Source: Nitrospira sp. MA-1 | GTDB taxonomy: Bacteria; Nitrospirota; Nitrospiria; Nitrospirales; UBA8639 | Direction of reading: 5' to 3' | Length of the DNA: 64,000 nt | Assembly: GCA_032139905.1 (NCBI GenBank) | Contig: JAQJDB010000006.1 | Location: forward strand, 124,001 to 188,000 | Shown here: positions 17,574 to 27,086 of the stretch, in pieces | How the letters are laid out: every line of letters starts with the position of its first letter | Position numbering within the stretch: position 1 is the stretch's first letter | Made by a program: the position numbers and the translations under genes | The notes under the pieces: generated by a model | Databases searched by the model: none | Seen by the model: only the letters and a program-made list of their open reading frames with translations | Told to the model about the DNA's origin: nothing

Positions 17574-19826
17574 ATGAGGATTCTGTCTAGACACTTAATT
17601 GGCGGAGTAATCGTTGGGGCATGCATCCTGTTCCTCCCTCAGACCGTCGTCTCCTTGGACCCTCCTTCGGCTCCCTGTCAAAATTCTGAAGGATGTGTTA
17701 CGAAATTTCTTGAACAGCTAGAATCATTTGGAGCTGATTCTGAAGCCGGATGGGATCATGCAAAGTCTTTCGATCAGATTGTTACATCTAATGATAATTC
17801 CGCTTTGGTCAAACGTGTCGGGTTCCGTTATGGATATTGGCTCAAGGAATCCTCCCCTCTTGAAGCTATTCCCCTGTTGAAATCCGCTCTCCATGATTTC
17901 CCTATTCTGGGCGATTATCTTACCTTTTGGATGGGACAGGCATATGCTTATGCTGGTTTAGGGAGGGAGGCGGCAGAGGCGTTTCAACAGTTTAATGAGC
18001 ATTATGCCGATTCTTTGCTTCGCGCTGAAGCACTCTATGCGGGTGGGGATGTTTTGGCAAAATTGGGGGATTGTGACGCAGCCCTCTCGATGTGGTCCCA
18101 GGCTCTCAGCATAAAATCTAACCATCCCAAATCCGCAGAAGCCTTCTTCCAAATGGGTTTATGTTCTGCTCAAATAGGACAACGGGAAAAGGCGATTGAG
18201 ATTTTCCGTGAAATATGGTGGAAATTCCCACTCGCCCCTGAGCGGCTGAAGGCTGAATCGTGGCTACGCCGGGAAGTGGGTTCTTTGTTTTTGCCCTCAC
18301 CGGAAGAGCGATACAAGCGTAGCAGGGCATTGTATAACGGGGGAGCTTTGGAGGAAGCCGTTCAGGAATTTCAAACCATTACGACTCTGTCTTCTCCTAT
18401 TCCTCAGTTTTTTCAGGTCCAATACACCTTGGCCATGGCCTTGGTTCGTTTGAAACGGTATGACCAGGCAGAAGCGATACTGACCTCGCTATCCCGTTCC
18501 TCCTCCTCCAGAACAGATGATGCATGGGTATGGTTGGGAAGAGTGTATTTGCGTCAGGGGAAAGGGGCAGAATTGGAGGCTCTTGTCGAAACCTCCGCAA
18601 TGGGTAGGGTAACCGGTGATCAGCAATCGCTGCTCTTCACCTTTTACGGTATTTGGTTGGAAGATCATGCTCGCTGGCTCGAGGCCGGGAAGGCCTATAG
18701 GCGGGCAGGCGCTGTGGCTCGCACGTTAACGCAGCGGTTGGATGCGCTTTGGCGAGTGGGGTGGATTCACTATCAACAGAAACAATTTATTGATGCTATT
18801 GAGATATTTCAGGAGATTACCCAGGCAGTCGGAACTCCTCAAACCGAATCTTCTCTCCATGCCGCCTCTCAGGCTTCCTATTGGTTGGCCCGTGCCCAGG
18901 AACATCTTGGACAGATGGAGGCCGCGCGAGAACGTCTAAAAAAATTAAGCCAGGACTATCCATTTACCTACTATGGGCAATTGGCAGATATTCGACTCGG
19001 TCCCTCAGAATTCTCGACGAAACAATGGGCGGTGTTGGCATCGACTGACGTGATGCCCGTGGATACTCCAACTCACCTTCAGCAGGATATCCACTATCAA
19101 AAAATTCAAGAGTTACGAACTCTTCGCCTGCATAAGGAGGCAGTCAATGAGCTTGAGGTCGTTTCTGCCCGCTTCGGAGCCGACCCCAAAGCTTTTTCTC
19201 AATTGGTTTCATTGGCTAGTGAAGTTGGGGCCTACGATGTCGGGATTCGATTATCTATTCGTCATTTTGGGTCGACGTTGCGGAAGGGACAGCTCCATGC
19301 CTCTTCTGCTGCCTGGTTGGGGGCTTTTCCCATGGGTTACCAAAGGGTTATTCAATCGTTCGCCCCAAAGCAAGTGGATCCGTTTTTAGTCGCGGGGCTA
19401 ATTCGCGAAGAAAGCCTATATAGTGCCCGCGTCGTTTCCCCGGTTGGCGCGATTGGCTTGATGCAACTCATGCCAGAGACAGCCAAAAGGGTTGGCCGTC
19501 AGTTGGGGTTACCGGCCTCCGATTCTGATCGGAAGGGCCTGGTTGAACCAAACAGCAACATTCAATTGGGGACGTATTACTTGGGGCAGTTGCTGAATGA
19601 ATTTCAAGGTAATATCATTTATTCGGTGGCCGCCTATAATGCTGGCCCACAGGCGGTTAAACGATGGATTGGGCAAAATGGTCATCGAGATCCGGATGAA
19701 TTTATCGAGCTGATTGGATATCGAGAAACCCGGGGATATGTGAAGCGCGTACTTGGAAGCTATCGAATTTATCGAACTCTGTTTGGGGATGTCTGCCGGG
19801 GTGTTTCTCTTGACAGGTTTTGTTGA
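17574..19826 (+). CDS. Slt-type soluble lytic murein transglycosylase with TPR-like repeats
   Basis: 750 residues from ATG 17574, chosen for the GAGGAGG site just before it and because a signal peptide follows (ILSRHLIGGVIVGACILFLP). Residues ~60-560 are helical TPR-like repeats such as 'AEAFQQFNEHYADSLLRAEALYAGGDVL', forming the superhelical ring seen in Slt70. The C-terminal ~160 residues are the lysozyme-like SLT domain: 'FLVAGLIRE-E613-S' with E613 as the catalytic acid, 'SPVGAIGLMQLMP', 'NIQLGTYYLGQLL' and 'AAYNAGPQAVKRW'. It cleaves glycan strands in the periplasm to 1,6-anhydro products. It precedes the zap genes, which fits a septum or wall-remodelling neighbourhood. Confidence 0.92.
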   Translation: MRILSRHLIGGVIVGACILFLPQTVVSLDPPSAPCQNSEGCVTKFLEQLESFGADSEAGWDHAKSFDQIVTSNDNSALVKRVGFRYGYWLKESSPLEAIPLLKSALHDFPILGDYLTFWMGQAYAYAGLGREAAEAFQQFNEHYADSLLRAEALYAGGDVLAKLGDCDAALSMWSQALSIKSNHPKSAEAFFQMGLCSAQIGQREKAIEIFREIWWKFPLAPERLKAESWLRREVGSLFLPSPEERYKRSRALYNGGALEEAVQEFQTITTLSSPIPQFFQVQYTLAMALVRLKRYDQAEAILTSLSRSSSSRTDDAWVWLGRVYLRQGKGAELEALVETSAMGRVTGDQQSLLFTFYGIWLEDHARWLEAGKAYRRAGAVARTLTQRLDALWRVGWIHYQQKQFIDAIEIFQEITQAVGTPQTESSLHAASQASYWLARAQEHLGQMEAARERLKKLSQDYPFTYYGQLADIRLGPSEFSTKQWAVLASTDVMPVDTPTHLQQDIHYQKIQELRTLRLHKEAVNELEVVSARFGADPKAFSQLVSLASEVGAYDVGIRLSIRHFGSTLRKGQLHASSAAWLGAFPMGYQRVIQSFAPKQVDPFLVAGLIREESLYSARVVSPVGAIGLMQLMPETAKRVGRQLGLPASDSDRKGLVEPNSNIQLGTYYLGQLLNEFQGNIIYSVAAYNAGPQAVKRWIGQNGHRDPDEFIELIGYRETRGYVKRVLGSYRIYRTLFGDVCRGVSLDRFC

Positions 19827-19875
19827 ACGAATTATAGTCCGCCTCGTTTGCCCTAGCTAATAAGGAGGCGTGCAC

Positions 19876-20109
19876 GTGAGCGTAGATAAATTAGAAACGT
19901 TGGAGGTTCGAGTTAAGAAATTACTTGATTTGGTTATTGAGCTACGGCAGGATAAATCCCACCTGGAACAGGAATTGGAATCCACTCGAGAGCGGCTGGC
20001 CAAACACGAAGAAATGTCTGAAGGATGGGAAGAGGAGCGGACCACGATCCGGTCTAGAATTGAAAAAGTACTTGGCGAGCTTGAATTTTTGGACCGTTCG
20101 AACGATTAA
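19876..20109 (+). CDS. zapB: ZapB-like coiled-coil cell-division protein
   Basis: 77 residues starting at GTG 19876, seven bases after AAGGAGG (19862-19868); GTG 19870 is too close to that site. Nearly the whole protein is one heptad-repeat coiled coil ('LEVRVKKLLDLVIELRQDKS', 'LEQELESTRERLAKHEE'), ending 'ELEFLDRSND'. Size and pattern match ZapB, which links ZapA at the Z-ring to other septal factors. The directly following zapA gene, 16 bases on, supports this. Confidence 0.7.
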   Translation: MSVDKLETLEVRVKKLLDLVIELRQDKSHLEQELESTRERLAKHEEMSEGWEEERTTIRSRIEKVLGELEFLDRSND

Positions 20110-20125
20110 CCTATGGGATTAGGGA

Positions 20126-20419
20126 ATGACGAGGACCATTGAAGTTGAAATCTTTGGTCATCGAATCTCTCTTCAAGGAGAGGGAGATGAGGCGTACTTT
20201 CATGAGTTAGCTGGGTATGTGGATGCGCAAATGCGAAACCTTGCTCAAAAAACCCGAACAAGCACTCCCACTAAGCTAGCTATTTTGGCCGCCATTAACA
20301 TTACGGATCAGCTCTTTCGGCAAGAGAGGCACCGACAGTTTGGAGAAGCTGAAATTGAACGACGGACTCAAGTTTTATTGGAAACGATAGAAAAGCACCT
20401 CGAGACTAACCCGATTTAA
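20126..20419 (+). CDS. zapA: Cell division protein ZapA
   Basis: 97 residues with 'AGGGA' just ahead of the ATG. It has the ZapA layout: an N-terminal beta hairpin ('TIEVEIFGHRISLQGEGDE'), the helix 'YFHELAGYVDAQMRNLA', 'PTKLAILAAINITDQLFR', then a C-terminal helix. ZapA tetramers cross-link FtsZ protofilaments at mid-cell. It forms an operon with the ZapB-like gene. Confidence 0.88.
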   Translation: MTRTIEVEIFGHRISLQGEGDEAYFHELAGYVDAQMRNLAQKTRTSTPTKLAILAAINITDQLFRQERHRQFGEAEIERRTQVLLETIEKHLETNPI

Positions 20420-21124
20420 CCATTTTCCTCTTCGTATCCTCTCTTCCTGCCATAGTTAGGTATTACCTTTGAAATCAATTGGTTGAATTGCATTGTTCTG
20501 CTCGTTGCCGAATCCTTGTCGGTCTATTCCCATCATTCAACTGCCTTTATTGAAATACCTCATCGTCTTCTGATATTTTACTCCTCATAAGTTATTGAAT
20601 TGCAAAGAAAGAAAGGAATATCCCTCTTGTAGGGGGAATTAAACTGGAGGCCCACTATGACAAGAATTTTTATAGTCATTGTGGGTTTTTTGTATGATGG
20701 GATTGTACGAAGTAGGAATTTTTTATTTGAGGGCAGGTTAAAATCTTGGAAATCGTTTTTGAAGAGGCAAATTGCTCATTTCTATTCGAATGGCTCGCCT
20801 TGTGATCTAAAAATTTTAAATTTTTGGCCTGTGTGGTGTCCATGTCCTTCCAATTCAATTAGTAGCTGTGAAGGCTGGATTCATTGGGTGAGTCCATTGC
20901 GTGGTGCTATTGGGCCTTTTGGCTTAGAGTATTGCCCTGTCTCTCCTCCTTCTCGTTCCCTGCAAATCCGGGCCTTCTGTCCAATCAGATAGATAGGCTT
21001 TTCTCCAGTTTTCGTTTTCCTTCCTTTTCTGGTTTTCCCCTGTGGTTTGGTGGGATTATTTCCGACTGACTGGGGGAAAATAAATCTTATCTGATGATAT
21101 GAAGAAACGAATAGGAGCTAACCT
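20420..21124 (+). other. Long zapA-rny intergenic region, possible ncRNA (6S?)
   Basis: About 700 bases. A 111-codon frame from ATG 20657 has a fair ribosome site (CTGGAGG, about 20646), but after ~20 residues its composition is unnatural (many Cys, Trp, Pro and Ser), so I do not call it. In many bacteria the 6S RNA gene lies just downstream of zapA. The GC-richer part around 20825-21000 ('GGCCTGTGTGGTGTCC', later 'TTGCCCTGTCTCTCC') could fold, but I cannot confirm the 6S secondary structure. Confidence 0.3.
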
Positions 21125-22687
21125 ATGGACACTGTAATTCCCATACTTGCACTGGTGATCGGGGTTTTAGTTGGATTTGTGTTATCGAAGGTGTATCAGC
21201 AGCAGAGGGACTTGAAGCGTCGGTCAGCTGCTGAAGAGCAAGTTCAACAGCTCACCCAAAACGCTCAACGAGAGGCTGAAAATCTAGTTAAGGAAGCAAA
21301 ACTCGAAGCAAAAGATCTATTATTTCAAGCCAAGGCTGAACTCGAAGCGAAAGAAAAGGAAAAGAGGAATGAGATTCAGGTCGCTGATCGAAAAATCATC
21401 CAGCGGGAAGAGGCCCTTGAGCGTAAGGTCAGCCAATTTGAAAAACGTGATGAGGAAATGCGACGAAAAGAGCGTTCTCTTAAGGAAAAGGAGGAAGTTC
21501 TAGATAATAAAGCCGTGGCGTGCGACCAAGCCATTAAAGAGCACCGGCTTGCCCTAGAGCAGGTGGCAGGAATTACCGCCGAAGAAGCCAAGCGTCATTT
21601 ATTGGGTGAAATTGAAAGTGAAGCACGTATGGATTCGGCGTTGTTAACAAAAAGAATTTTGGATGAGGCTAAAGAAACCGCTGAACGAGAAGCTAGAGAG
21701 ATTGTGACCCGGTCGATACAGCGAATCACAAGAGATTACGTAAATGAGGCCACGATTTCAGTGGTTCCCCTCGCGAATGATAGCATGAAGGGAAGGATCA
21801 TCGGTCGTGAGGGAAGAAATATTCGGGCTTTGGAGGCGGCAACTGGCGTCGATCTTATTATTGACGAAACCCCGGAGGCGGTGATCGTGTCCGGATTCGA
21901 TCCCCTTCGGAGAGAAGTAGCAAAAATTGCGTTGGAACGTCTCATGCAAGATGGGCGTATTCACCCGACTCGGATTGAGGAAGTCGTAGAAAAAGTCAAA
22001 GGTGATTTAGACAAGTTAATGAGAGATGATGCTGAAAAAGTCATCTTTGAGGTCGGCCTTTCAGATTTCCACCCTGAAATTGTCAAATTATTAGGTCGTC
22101 TTAAATATCGAACCAGTTACGGTCAAAATAACTTGTATCATGCCAGGGAAGCCTCATATATCTGTGGGATTATGGCTTCAGAGCTGGGTTTAGATGTGAA
22201 GTTAGCTAAGCGTGGCGCCCTCTTGCATGATATTGGAAAAGTAGTTAGCCATGAAGAGGAAGGTACACACGCGATGCTCGGTGCGGAATTGGCGAAGAAG
22301 TATGGAGAGTCAGAGCTCATTGTGAATGCCATTGCTGCCCATCATGAGCAAGTGGAGCCACTCTGCCCAGAATCGGTCTTGGTCGCTGCTGCGGAAGCCC
22401 TCTCGGCCGCCCGTCCTGGTGCCAGACGCGAAACGCTCGAGGCCTATGTCAAGCGATTGGAAAAACTGGAATCCTTAGCCACTGGGTTTACAGGAGTTGA
22501 TAAGGCCTATGCGATTCAGGCTGGACGAGAAATTCGGGTGATTATCCGTCAGGGGGAATTAAATGACAGTGAAAGTTTTGCCCTATCTCGAGATTTGGCC
22601 AAAAAGATTGAACAAGAACTGACGTATCCTGGCCAGATCAAGGTGACAGTTATTCGAGAAAATCGCTTTATTGAATTTGCCAAATAG
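21125..22687 (+). CDS. rny: Ribonuclease Y
   Basis: 520 residues, the typical length. An N-terminal membrane helix (VIPILALVIGVLVGFVLSKVY) precedes a ~160-residue highly charged coiled coil, then a KH domain ('GRIIGREGRNIRALEAATG') and an HD domain whose metal motif is 'RGALLHDIGKVV', with further histidines in 'EEGTHAMLGAELA' and 'IAAHHEQVEP'. It is a membrane-anchored endoribonuclease that starts mRNA decay. The Met start follows AGGAG at 21114-21118. The following gene, a YmdB-type phosphodiesterase, lies 20 bases downstream, the same pairing as rny-ymdB in Bacillus. Confidence 0.96.
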   Translation: MDTVIPILALVIGVLVGFVLSKVYQQQRDLKRRSAAEEQVQQLTQNAQREAENLVKEAKLEAKDLLFQAKAELEAKEKEKRNEIQVADRKIIQREEALERKVSQFEKRDEEMRRKERSLKEKEEVLDNKAVACDQAIKEHRLALEQVAGITAEEAKRHLLGEIESEARMDSALLTKRILDEAKETAEREAREIVTRSIQRITRDYVNEATISVVPLANDSMKGRIIGREGRNIRALEAATGVDLIIDETPEAVIVSGFDPLRREVAKIALERLMQDGRIHPTRIEEVVEKVKGDLDKLMRDDAEKVIFEVGLSDFHPEIVKLLGRLKYRTSYGQNNLYHAREASYICGIMASELGLDVKLAKRGALLHDIGKVVSHEEEGTHAMLGAELAKKYGESELIVNAIAAHHEQVEPLCPESVLVAAAEALSAARPGARRETLEAYVKRLEKLESLATGFTGVDKAYAIQAGREIRVIIRQGELNDSESFALSRDLAKKIEQELTYPGQIKVTVIRENRFIEFAK

Positions 22688-22707
22688 CTCTGTGAGTAAA
22701 GGAGAAC

Positions 22708-23487
22708 ATGAACATACTGTTTATCGGAGATATCATGGGAGAGCCAGGCCGTCGGGTGATCCTAAAGCATCTATCAAGGGTTATTCAGGAGCATCACATT
22801 GATCTGGTTATTGGAAATGGTGAGAATGCGGCAGGTGGATTTGGCATCACACAGGAGGTTGCCGAAGATCTGTTTGATTTAGGTCTTTCAGTCATTACAT
22901 TAGGCAATCATGCCTGGGATAAACGTGAAGCGTTAGAGTATTTGCAAAAAGAGCAGCGGGTGATCCGTCCCGCAAATTATCCCGATGGGGTTCCAGGAAA
23001 AGGTACGTGTATTGTAGAGACCGTTCATGGCGAGCGCCTAGGGATTTTACAGCTCATGGGTCGAGTGTTTATGCCCATGGTGGACTGCCCTTTTCGGGTT
23101 GCGGAACGCGAACTGGCTCAATTAACCACACAGACTAACTGTATTCTTGTGGATATGCATGCTGAAACCACATCAGAAAAAATGGCGATGGGGTATTTTT
23201 TAGATGGCAAGGTATCTGCGGTCCTTGGAACGCATACACATGTTCAAACTGCGGATGAACAAATCTTACCTCAGGGAACAGGGTATCTAACCGATGTCGG
23301 GATGACCGGACCTGTTCAATCCGTCATCGGAATGAAGCCAAACTTGGTCATTCAGAAATTTCTGACTCAACTCCCGAGAAGATTCGAAGTGGCGACAGGG
23401 CCTTCTGTCTTGAGTGCGGCGGTGTTAAATCTTAATCACTCAACTGGAAAAACCACTCACATCACGCGTCTTCGTGTGTTTGAGTAA
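22708..23487 (+). CDS. ymdB: YmdB-type metallophosphoesterase (2',3'-cyclic nucleotide phosphodiesterase family)
   Basis: 259 residues, matching the family. Metal-ligand motifs are present: 'FIGDIMGEPGRRV', 'NGENAAGGFGIT', 'TLGNHAWDKRE', 'VDMHAETTSEK' and 'LGTHTHVQTAD'. YmdB hydrolyses cyclic nucleotides and in Bacillus affects RNase Y-dependent RNA levels. The start has an 'AAAGGAGA' ribosome site. Its 3' end overlaps the start chosen for xseA by 14 bases. Confidence 0.9.
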   Translation: MNILFIGDIMGEPGRRVILKHLSRVIQEHHIDLVIGNGENAAGGFGITQEVAEDLFDLGLSVITLGNHAWDKREALEYLQKEQRVIRPANYPDGVPGKGTCIVETVHGERLGILQLMGRVFMPMVDCPFRVAERELAQLTTQTNCILVDMHAETTSEKMAMGYFLDGKVSAVLGTHTHVQTADEQILPQGTGYLTDVGMTGPVQSVIGMKPNLVIQKFLTQLPRRFEVATGPSVLSAAVLNLNHSTGKTTHITRLRVFE

Positions 23488-24841
23488 CCTAATCTTCGTG
23501 TCAGGGCTTTTCCCTTCAGTACTTACTGTCTCGACTCTCACCCGACAGATTTGTTCAACGTTCGAGAAAAATTTCCCACCACTCTGGGTGGAAGGGGAAA
23601 TTTCTAATCTTCGATGCCCTTCTTCGGGACACCGGTATTTTACCCTGAAAGACCAATCAAGTCAGATCAGAGCTGTGCTCTTTCGCAGTCAGGTCGAACG
23701 CCTGAAATTTGCGCTTCAAGATGGTTTGGAGGTCTTTGTGTTTGGCCGCCTTTCGGTGTATGAGCCGCGAGGAGACTATCAATTACTCTTGGAAGCGGTT
23801 GAGCCTAAGGGCATTGGTGCGCTGCAATTAGCTTTTGTTCAACTGAAAGCAAAGTTGGAAGCCGAAGGGTTTTTTGAGACTATAGGGAAAAAGGTCCTTC
23901 CTCTTTATCCGCAACGAATTGGGCTGGTGACCTCACCTTCCGGTGCGGCAATTCATGATTTGTTGACCATCATTCACCGACGTTGGCCTCTGGCTCAAAT
24001 TTTGATAGCTCCTGTTTCTGTGCAAGGGGATGAAGCTGCCGGACAAATCGCTAAGGCTATTGGAACGCTCAACCAAATTGGCGAATTGGATGTGTTGATT
24101 GTCGGGCGTGGTGGGGGGTCGTTAGAGGATCTCTGGCCTTTTAACGAAGAAATTGTGGTGAGAGCTATTGCCTCTTCCAGGATTCCGGTGGTTTCCGCTG
24201 TTGGCCATGAATCCGATGTGACGCTTGCGGATTTAGCCGCTGATTATCGGGCTCCCACTCCTTCTGCGGCGGCAGAATTGGTGGTTCCGGATTGTTCAAC
24301 GGTTAGACGTTATCTGGGGCATCAACGGGTAGGGGTGGAACGGTCTATGAGGAGTTTCTGTGTGGCGTGGAGAGGGCAAATTCAGGAACTCACCGGACGA
24401 TTGCCTGAGCCTAGACTCGTGCTTGGACAATTCGTGCAACAGGTGGATGAGTTAGAGCGGCAACTTTATGTAAAAATGGAGTCTTGGTGCCGGAGTCTCC
24501 ATGTGCGGTTGCTGAAGCATCAGTCCACGATTTGGGAGAGAAATCCCCTGATTGACATTCGTCGGCAGCAACTGGCATTGATTGACCGTGGCATTCGCCT
24601 TGCTCGAGGAATGTCAGGGTGTATTCTTCTTAAACGCCACCAATCAGAATTGTGGATGTCCCAGCTAAATCAATTAAGTCCCCTTGCGGTCTTAGCGCGG
24701 GGATATAGCATTGTTCATAATCAGCAAAGTGGAAAAGTCGTGAAACAATCAACTGAAGTTTCTGTGGGAGAGTCAGTACGCACCAGACTTCATGAAGGTG
24801 AATTAATTTGTCTCGTAGAGCGTATCCATCCTTCAACTTAA
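23474..24841 (+). CDS. xseA: Exodeoxyribonuclease VII large subunit
   Basis: 455 residues from GTG 23474. The N-terminal OB-fold is clear ('TVSTLTRQICSTFEKNFPPLWVEGEISNL', 'SGHRYFTLKD'). The catalytic region has 'TSPSGAAIHD' and 'IVGRGGGSLEDLWPFNEE', 'RIPVVSAVGHESDVTLADLAADYRAPTPSAAAE'. A coiled-coil region and the C-terminal 'LSPLAVLARGYSIV' segment follow. With XseB it degrades single-stranded DNA from both ends. The real start could be slightly downstream, since no good ribosome site precedes 23474. Confidence 0.95.
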   Translation: MCLSNLIFVSGLFPSVLTVSTLTRQICSTFEKNFPPLWVEGEISNLRCPSSGHRYFTLKDQSSQIRAVLFRSQVERLKFALQDGLEVFVFGRLSVYEPRGDYQLLLEAVEPKGIGALQLAFVQLKAKLEAEGFFETIGKKVLPLYPQRIGLVTSPSGAAIHDLLTIIHRRWPLAQILIAPVSVQGDEAAGQIAKAIGTLNQIGELDVLIVGRGGGSLEDLWPFNEEIVVRAIASSRIPVVSAVGHESDVTLADLAADYRAPTPSAAAELVVPDCSTVRRYLGHQRVGVERSMRSFCVAWRGQIQELTGRLPEPRLVLGQFVQQVDELERQLYVKMESWCRSLHVRLLKHQSTIWERNPLIDIRRQQLALIDRGIRLARGMSGCILLKRHQSELWMSQLNQLSPLAVLARGYSIVHNQQSGKVVKQSTEVSVGESVRTRLHEGELICLVERIHPST

Positions 24842-24952
24842 GGAATTCCCTTTTGCTTCAGGTTCCAGCCTGGCTATAATACCTGTTTAGATAAATAGAT
24901 GATGGTCTTCATAGTATAGAACCGAATCACTGACCCTCTACGGACAATTTTC

Positions 24953-25198
24953 ATGGCTGTACTGAAATTTGAAAAAGCATTGTCCCGGTTGGAAACAATT
25001 GTGGCCGAGCTGGAACGCGGGGAGCTTTCCTTGGATGAGTCCTTGAGGATTTTTGAGGAGGGAGTCAAGCTCTCAAAAACCTGTCTGAAAATGCTGGATG
25101 ATGCAGAGCGCAAAGTGGAGATCCTTGTCCAAGACAAGGATGGAAGAAAGCGTATACAGGCTTTTTCAGTTGAGGATTCCAATTTGCCGGAATCCTAG
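24953..25198 (+). CDS. xseB: Exodeoxyribonuclease VII small subunit
   Basis: 81 residues. Family pattern 'FEKALSRLETIVAELERGELSLDESLRIFEEGVKLSKTC' followed by 'LDDAERKVEILV' covers almost the whole protein. It forms the helical partner of XseA, which ends 111 bases upstream. Confidence 0.93.
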   Translation: MAVLKFEKALSRLETIVAELERGELSLDESLRIFEEGVKLSKTCLKMLDDAERKVEILVQDKDGRKRIQAFSVEDSNLPES

Positions 25199-25264
25199 GT
25201 TTCTTTCACTACCATCTCTCTCAATCAGTAGGCTTCACATTGTCTGCTTCGTGGACATGAACAT

Positions 25265-26089
25265 ATGAAGGCTGTTCAGCCATCAGCCCCTTCTCGGAAA
25301 TCCTCAAAAGAACGACTGGACTCCCTTGTCCTGAATCATGAGTTGGTCTCAAGCAGGGAACAGGCCTGTCGCCTTATTCTTGCCGGTCGGGTGAAAGTCG
25401 ATGGGGTATTGATTGATAAGCCAGGTAAACTGGTTGCGACAACTGTTTCGGTGGAAGTGACGAAGCCGGAGTATGCCTATGCCAGCCGGGCAGGTGAAAA
25501 GCTGGCACCAGCCTTAGACGCATTTTGTATTTCTTGTTTAGATTTTGTGGTTATGGATGTGGGTGCCTCCACCGGAGGATTCACCGATTGTGTGCTTCAA
25601 CGTGGTGCCAATCGAGTCTATGCCATTGACGTGGGGTATGGACAATTGGATTGGAGGCTGAGAACGGATCATCGGGTTGTGGTCATGGACCGTTGCAATA
25701 TCCGCCATCTTTGCCCCAAAGATATTCCTGAGCCGGTTGATTTGGCGGTCATCGATGTTTCGTTTATTTCCCTTCGCTTGGTCTTGCCAGTGATTTTGCC
25801 TGTTCTGCGTGACCAGGCGTATCTTGTTGCATTGGTTAAGCCGCAGTTTGAAGTCGGGAAAGGACAAGTCGGAAAAGGAGGCATTGTCCGTGATGAACGA
25901 TTGCGTGAGCAGGTGAGGGACGGTTTTGTGGATTATGCCCGTAGCCTGTGTCTTGATGTCATTGGTGTCATGGATTCCACGCTGTTGGGAAAAAAAGGAA
26001 ACAAAGAAATGCTGGTGGGAATGAAAAAAAACGGGAAGATGAGTGCTGAAGGAAGCAAGCCAATTGCTTGCGGTAGTCCCCTACCCTAA
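25265..26089 (+). CDS. tlyA: TlyA family rRNA 2'-O-methyltransferase / hemolysin-like
   Basis: 274 residues. An N-terminal S4 RNA-binding domain ('ERLDSLVLNHELVSSREQAC', 'GRVKVDG') is followed by 'YASRAGEKLAPALD' and a FtsJ-type methyltransferase fold. The SAM site is 'MDVGASTGGFTDCVLQRGA', with 'DLAVIDVSFISLRLVLP' and 'VKPQFEVGKGQV' completing the core. TlyA methylates cytidines in 16S/23S rRNA (known from mycobacteria). The C-terminus 'TLLGKKGNKEMLVGM' is the usual end. In many genomes tlyA lies near xseB, as here. Confidence 0.93.
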   Translation: MKAVQPSAPSRKSSKERLDSLVLNHELVSSREQACRLILAGRVKVDGVLIDKPGKLVATTVSVEVTKPEYAYASRAGEKLAPALDAFCISCLDFVVMDVGASTGGFTDCVLQRGANRVYAIDVGYGQLDWRLRTDHRVVVMDRCNIRHLCPKDIPEPVDLAVIDVSFISLRLVLPVILPVLRDQAYLVALVKPQFEVGKGQVGKGGIVRDERLREQVRDGFVDYARSLCLDVIGVMDSTLLGKKGNKEMLVGMKKNGKMSAEGSKPIACGSPLP

Positions 26090-26113
26090 TTATGTAAAAG
26101 GAGAATTCTGGGC

Positions 26114-27043
26114 ATGTCTACAAAAATTCTGGTGACCGGTGGAGCTGGATTCATTGGATCACATCTGGTTGACCGGTTAATTCAGGAAGGCAATGAGGTC
26201 ATTGTTGTTGATAATCTCTCCACAGGGAAAAGAAAGAATGTCAATAAAAAAGCCCAATTTTACAAAATGGATATCCAGAGTAAACGGATTGAACGGGTAT
26301 TCCGAAATGAGCGTCCCCTTATCGTGGTCCATCTGGCTGCGCAAATGAGTGTTCGCCATTCCACGGAGGATCCAAGCTTTGATGCGCAAGTGAATATTTT
26401 AGGGACCATCAATGTTTTAGAGCATGCCGTGAAGCAGGGCGTGCGAAAGGTGACGTTTGCGTCCTCGGGGGGAGTGGTCTATGGGGAACAGGGAGTGTTC
26501 CCGGCCGCAGAGTCGCACCGGACGGAACCTCTTTCTCCTTATGGAATTAGTAAACTGGCTGGTGAAAAGTATTTGGCCTATTACACCAATGCTACCGGAC
26601 TCCGGTATGTGGCGCTTCGTTTTGCGAATGTCTATGGACCCAGGCAAGACTCTGAAGGGGAGGCAGGAGTCGTAGCGATTTTCTCAAAACAGATGCTGGA
26701 TGGTGGTCAACCGATTGTCAATGGAACTGGGAAACAAACAAGAGATTTCGTCTATGTGGATGATGTGGTGGAAGCGATCCTGGTGACCTTAGGAGAAGAT
26801 GTGCAGGGAATATTTAATGTGGGAACCGGGCAGGAGACGACGATCAACGAATGCTATGGAATTATTAAAAACTTAACGAAGTGCCAATGCAAAGATTTGT
26901 ACGGAGCGGCAAAAAAAGGCGAGCAATTCCGAAGTGTGTTGGATGTGACCAAACTCCGAGAGGTATTTGGGTGGGATCCTCAGGTTACATTGGAGGAAGG
27001 GCTTACCCGGACAGTCGATTATTTCCGTGGAACAGAAAAGTAA
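26114..27043 (+). CDS. NAD-dependent sugar-nucleotide epimerase (GalE-like SDR)
   Basis: 309 residues with an extended SDR fold: NAD-binding 'VTGGAGFIGSHLVDRL', 'NLSTGKRKNV', 'VHLAAQMSVRHS', serine in 'ASSGGVVYGE', catalytic pair in 'YGISK', then 'RFANVYGPRQ' and 'RDFVYVDDVVEA'. UDP-glucose 4-epimerase is the closest common assignment, but related enzymes acting on other nucleotide sugars share these motifs. ATG 26114 is preceded by AAAGGAG. Likely role: envelope polysaccharide precursor supply. Confidence 0.85.
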   Translation: MSTKILVTGGAGFIGSHLVDRLIQEGNEVIVVDNLSTGKRKNVNKKAQFYKMDIQSKRIERVFRNERPLIVVHLAAQMSVRHSTEDPSFDAQVNILGTINVLEHAVKQGVRKVTFASSGGVVYGEQGVFPAAESHRTEPLSPYGISKLAGEKYLAYYTNATGLRYVALRFANVYGPRQDSEGEAGVVAIFSKQMLDGGQPIVNGTGKQTRDFVYVDDVVEAILVTLGEDVQGIFNVGTGQETTINECYGIIKNLTKCQCKDLYGAAKKGEQFRSVLDVTKLREVFGWDPQVTLEEGLTRTVDYFRGTEK

Positions 27044-27086
27044 TTTATTAGGTGTAGGAGGATGATTGCTCCTGGTCAATCATCTG

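Noticed and set aside
20657..20992. 111-codon open frame between zapA and rny
   Set aside because: It has a fair ribosome site, but the translation is rich in Cys, Trp and Pro without any pattern, so more likely non-coding.
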